DNA of 8,509 nucleotides from Gemmatimonadales bacterium (GTDB taxonomy: Bacteria > Gemmatimonadota > Gemmatimonadetes > Gemmatimonadales > GWC2-71-9), in assembly GCA_013812695.1 (NCBI GenBank), contig JACCSZ010000019.1, positions 1 through 8,509 on the forward strand. The letters are read 5' to 3'. The notes under the pieces are model-generated. The model was given only the letters and a program-made list of their open reading frames with translations, was not told where the DNA came from and searched no databases. The position numbers were made by a program, and so were the translations under genes. Shown here piece after piece: positions 6,152-8,509 of this stretch. Each line of letters begins with the position of its first letter. Positions within the stretch are counted from its first letter, which is position 1.

Positions 6152-7696
6152 TTAGAACAGCCCAAAGTAGAACCTGAACCGTGCTCGCATCATGTGCGTG
6201 TCCGGCGTCATGCCACCCCCGGACCGTACGACCCGCTCGTACCCCCAACTCGCGTCGATCGGCAGCCCGGTACCGCCCGGGCGGAGCCGGCCGGGATGGC
6301 TGTATGTGATCCCGAAGCCGAGTACGGTCGCGCTCACCTGGCTCTCCTGGGCGAGCACGGCGGCGTCGACGCCCGGGATCTGGTCCGCCGGCGTGAGATA
6401 CGCGACGTCGTCTTCACCGCGCGACCAGTGCAGCGCCGTCGCCTGAAGGGCCAAGGTCGGCGCCAAGCGAAAGAACGGGCGGACGGCGATGCTCACGATG
6501 TCGCCCGGGTCGCGGCGCACGGCGCTCAGGAGGTCGATGGACGCGAGCGGCTGGGTCGGCGGCGCTACCCGGACGAGATAGTCACCCGCAAGCTGCCGGC
6601 TGTACATGCCTTCGCCGCGCAGACCCCAGCGTCCCGCGCCCAGATCGGTCGTGAGCCGCAGCTCGATGTCGGTCTGGCCCTCCCCGGTGCCGAGCGTCAG
6701 CAAGCGGTTCGGTTGGCCCACGCGACCGGTCGGCAGCCGAACCAGGCCTTCGACCGCGGCGCGGAAGCCGCCGCGGCGGGGGCCCCGATCCCACCGATCG
6801 ACCAGCGTGAGTGCGACGCCCGCTTCGGCATCCCCGCGGAAGGTGGTCTTGGTATCTTCGGGCCGGATGGCGATCGGCCCCGCGGGATCGGAGAGCGATG
6901 TCCCGAACTGCTCAGCCGTCACCGGGTCGGTGGGCAGCGCGGGCACAGCGGTGAACCCTCCGACCGCGAAGTCATTGACGAGCATGGTCTGCAGGTCCGC
7001 GACTCGCCCGTTGATTGCCGTGCCGGCGGCACTGCCCACCGTCGGCACGAAGGGCGCCGCGGTGACCGGGTCGGAGAGCAGGCCGAACAGATCGGTGCGG
7101 AGGGCGCCCCCGGCATCGAGCGTGCTTTGCGCGCGCGCCTTGAGCGCGGGATCGGAGTCGAAGTCTCCGGCCGTGATGCGCGCCCCGAGCGCGGCGAGCG
7201 AGGCATCGAACTGCCCGAAGAAGGCGGCCTGCTGATCGCCACCGGGATTCTGGCCGGCGTCCGCGCCCGTGGTCGGGACCAGGGCGACGCGGTTCTGCGC
7301 ACGCGCTCGGACGAGCGGCAACCGGCCGAACACCGTAATGGCCCGGGTCACGCCGATCGCCGCGCCGAAGGAGAGCCGGCTGTCTTCGGCCTGCGCGTCG
7401 GCTGTGAGCGCGCCTAGATTGAGCCGATAGCCCGACAGGCCGGTGATCCGGCCGATGCGCGCGTCCGCGTCGGCGAGGGAGGGGAGGAGGTCGCTCCCGA
7501 CGGCGGGGCTGGAGAGGTCCGCGCCAAGGGGCTCGCGAGTCCCGTCGCGCCAGCGACGGTCCCAGATGTCGATCGCGCCGTCGAAGTCCACCCGGACGGC
7601 GCCGGCGGGAACTCCGACCGGCGCGAGCTGGGCGCGAACCGCCGACGGCGCGAGCAAGCAGGCGAGCGTCGCCAGCCGCCGCGCGCGTAGCCCCAC
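6152..7696 (-). CDS. Predicted outer-membrane beta-barrel protein of unknown function
   Basis: I do not recognise this gene as a named family member. From the GTG at 7696 it encodes 514 residues. That start is chosen because GGGAGGG sits three bases upstream and because a signal peptide begins there: basic start (RARR), hydrophobic LATLACLLAPS, and a likely signal peptidase I site after AVRA (residue 22), mature protein beginning QLAPVG. The open frame continues to 8353 but overlaps the sugar kinase antisense and is spurious. The mature protein alternates polar and hydrophobic residues in strand-like stretches with aromatic ends and finishes in FRFYFGLF, a terminal Phe typical of BAM-inserted barrels. 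A less strand-like, Ala-rich segment near residues 153-260 may be a plug or periplasmic insert. GDAEAGVALTLVDRW plus RLPTGR recalls MetA-type/transporter barrels; this is only a resemblance. Its stop abuts the recN stop, and it diverges from the kinase gene. Confidence 0.78.
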   Translation of the reverse strand: MGLRARRLATLACLLAPSAVRAQLAPVGVPAGAVRVDFDGAIDIWDRRWRDGTREPLGADLSSPAVGSDLLPSLADADARIGRITGLSGYRLNLGALTADAQAEDSRLSFGAAIGVTRAITVFGRLPLVRARAQNRVALVPTTGADAGQNPGGDQQAAFFGQFDASLAALGARITAGDFDSDPALKARAQSTLDAGGALRTDLFGLLSDPVTAAPFVPTVGSAAGTAINGRVADLQTMLVNDFAVGGFTAVPALPTDPVTAEQFGTSLSDPAGPIAIRPEDTKTTFRGDAEAGVALTLVDRWDRGPRRGGFRAAVEGLVRLPTGRVGQPNRLLTLGTGEGQTDIELRLTTDLGAGRWGLRGEGMYSRQLAGDYLVRVAPPTQPLASIDLLSAVRRDPGDIVSIAVRPFFRLAPTLALQATALHWSRGEDDVAYLTPADQIPGVDAAVLAQESQVSATVLGFGITYSHPGRLRPGGTGLPIDASWGYERVVRSGGGMTPDTHMMRARFRFYFGLF

Positions 7697-7699
7697 AGT

Positions 7700-7706
7700 C
7701 CCTCCC
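7700..7706 (-). promoter_or_regulatory. Ribosome binding site deciding the GTG start of the barrel protein
   Basis: On the minus strand GGGAGGG is followed by ACT and then the GTG at 7696-7694. It is the strongest Shine-Dalgarno-like sequence in the window. It falls exactly where a signal peptide begins, so it fixes the start over upstream alternatives in the longer open frame. Confidence 0.65.
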
Positions 7707-7732
7707 GAGAGAAGTCGTCCGCCGTGCACACG

Positions 7733-8509
7733 ATGTCGTCCGCGAGACTCGCAAGTTCGCAGTTTGCCAGCAGCTTTGCCACCCGCGCGGCGGTCGTCGC
7801 GTCGGCGCCCGGGCGCGTCAATCTGATGGGGGCGCATACCGATTACAACGGCGGCCCCGTGCTTGCCGTGGCGCTCGAGCGCCGCACGGCGGTTGCCGCG
7901 GCCGCGTCCGACCGCTGGCGTTTCGTGTCCGCGGTGGACGGGGCGATCCACGAAGTCGACGTAGACGGTCCGCTGCGTCACGACTGGACCGACTACCTCG
8001 TCGGCACCGTTCGCGAGCTCCGCACCCGCGGCGCGGCGCCGGCGGGCGCGCTCCTGGCCGTGGCCAGCACCGTGCCGATCGGGGCGGGGCTCGCCTCGTC
8101 GACCGCGCTTACGGTGGCGGCGGCGCGGGCGCTGAGCCTGCTGGCGGGGCGCGGGCTGCCAGCGCCTGATTTGGTCGAGGTCGCGTACCAAGCCGAGCAC
8201 GATCAGGTGGGCGTGCGCTGCAGCCGGATGGATCAGACCATCGCGGCCCACGGCGAGCGCGGAACGGCGCTGCTGTTCGAGACGGCGATGGGCACCCTGC
8301 GGCGCGTGCCGTTCGACGGCCGGCTCTGGATCGTGGAAACCGGGGTGTCGCACGAACTGACCGGTGGCGAGCTCACCGAACGCCGCCGCGAGTGCGAGGA
8401 TGCGCTCGCGCTCTGTCGCGCCTGGCGACCCGGGCTCCAGTATCTCGCGCAGCTCGCCACCCAGGAGCTGGCCGAGACGGCGCGTCGGCTGCCGCCTCCA
8501 CTCGTGCCG
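7733..8509 (+). CDS. galK: Galactokinase-like GHMP sugar kinase (3' truncated by window edge)
   Basis: The frame is open to the window edge, giving 259 residues. GHMP kinase motifs are in order: APGRVNLMGAHTDYNGG (25-41), the ATP-binding GAGLASSTAL (117-126, family consensus GLSSSAAL), CSRMDQ with the expected catalytic Asp at 167, and VETGVSHELTGGELTERRRECEDA, which matches the galactokinase region before its C-terminal half. Galactokinase phosphorylates galactose at C1 for the Leloir pathway. Against the family, residue 34 is Ala in GAHTDY where galactokinases have Glu (GEHTDY), a residue that contacts the sugar; Arg28, His35 and Asp37 are kept. The substrate may therefore differ, and the symbol is provisional. 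The ATG at 7733 is used; an in-frame GTG at 7724 lies about ten bases after GAGAGAAG and is an alternative. No other sugar gene is visible; the neighbour diverges at 36 bases. Confidence 0.85.
   Translation, partial: MSSARLASSQFASSFATRAAVVASAPGRVNLMGAHTDYNGGPVLAVALERRTAVAAAASDRWRFVSAVDGAIHEVDVDGPLRHDWTDYLVGTVRELRTRGAAPAGALLAVASTVPIGAGLASSTALTVAAARALSLLAGRGLPAPDLVEVAYQAEHDQVGVRCSRMDQTIAAHGERGTALLFETAMGTLRRVPFDGRLWIVETGVSHELTGGELTERRRECEDALALCRAWRPGLQYLAQLATQELAETARRLPPPLVP

Noticed and set aside
6194..7417. A 407-residue plus-strand open frame opposite the barrel gene.
   Set aside because: Its composition is that of an antisense GC-rich shadow, with no domain, while the minus-strand product has a signal peptide and strand pattern.
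7697..8353. The upstream 219-codon extension of the minus-strand barrel gene.
   Set aside because: It runs antisense to a well-supported sugar kinase, and a signal peptide with a strong Shine-Dalgarno begins at 7696.

Overview
The window is a compact, GC-rich (roughly 70% by eye) bacterial chromosomal segment. Gene order, codon use and the short palindromic repeats around ispA suggest a free-living Gram-negative bacterium. Gemmatimonadota or a neighbouring phylum is my best guess. This is inference: there is no rRNA or other marker here to settle it. A gene with a signal peptide and a beta-barrel-like C-terminus implies an outer membrane.

Positions 1-6151 are a plus-strand housekeeping cluster: the 3' end of xseA, then xseB (exonuclease VII subunits), ispA (short-chain prenyl diphosphate synthase), dxs (first enzyme of the MEP isoprenoid pathway), nadK (NAD kinase) and recN (DNA repair ATPase). 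The xseA/xseB and dxs/nadK junctions are ATGA stop/start overlaps. The order resembles the classical xseA-xseB-ispA-dxs-tlyA-argR-recN cluster, but nadK occupies the place of tlyA and argR. Functionally the cluster joins isoprenoid precursor supply (Dxs, IspA), NADP supply (NadK; Dxr, the next MEP enzyme, uses NADPH) and DNA repair (ExoVII, RecN).

ispA is bracketed by two copies of an imperfect palindromic repeat (519-584 and 1533-1624). The only usable ispA start codon lies inside the conserved right end of the first copy.

From 6152 a minus-strand gene runs back from 7696. It encodes a probable outer-membrane beta-barrel protein of unknown function, and its stop codon directly abuts that of recN. 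It diverges, with only 36 bases between starts, from a plus-strand galactokinase-like GHMP sugar kinase that runs off the right edge. That kinase has the family's GEHTDY motif altered to GAHTDY at a sugar-binding position, which raises the possibility of a substrate other than galactose.

I found no tRNA, rRNA, CRISPR array, insertion sequence or phage gene. No stretch longer than 300 bases lacks a gene. I see no clear new multi-gene system. The points most worth following are the repeat-embedded ispA start, the repeats flanking ispA, and the altered sugar kinase.
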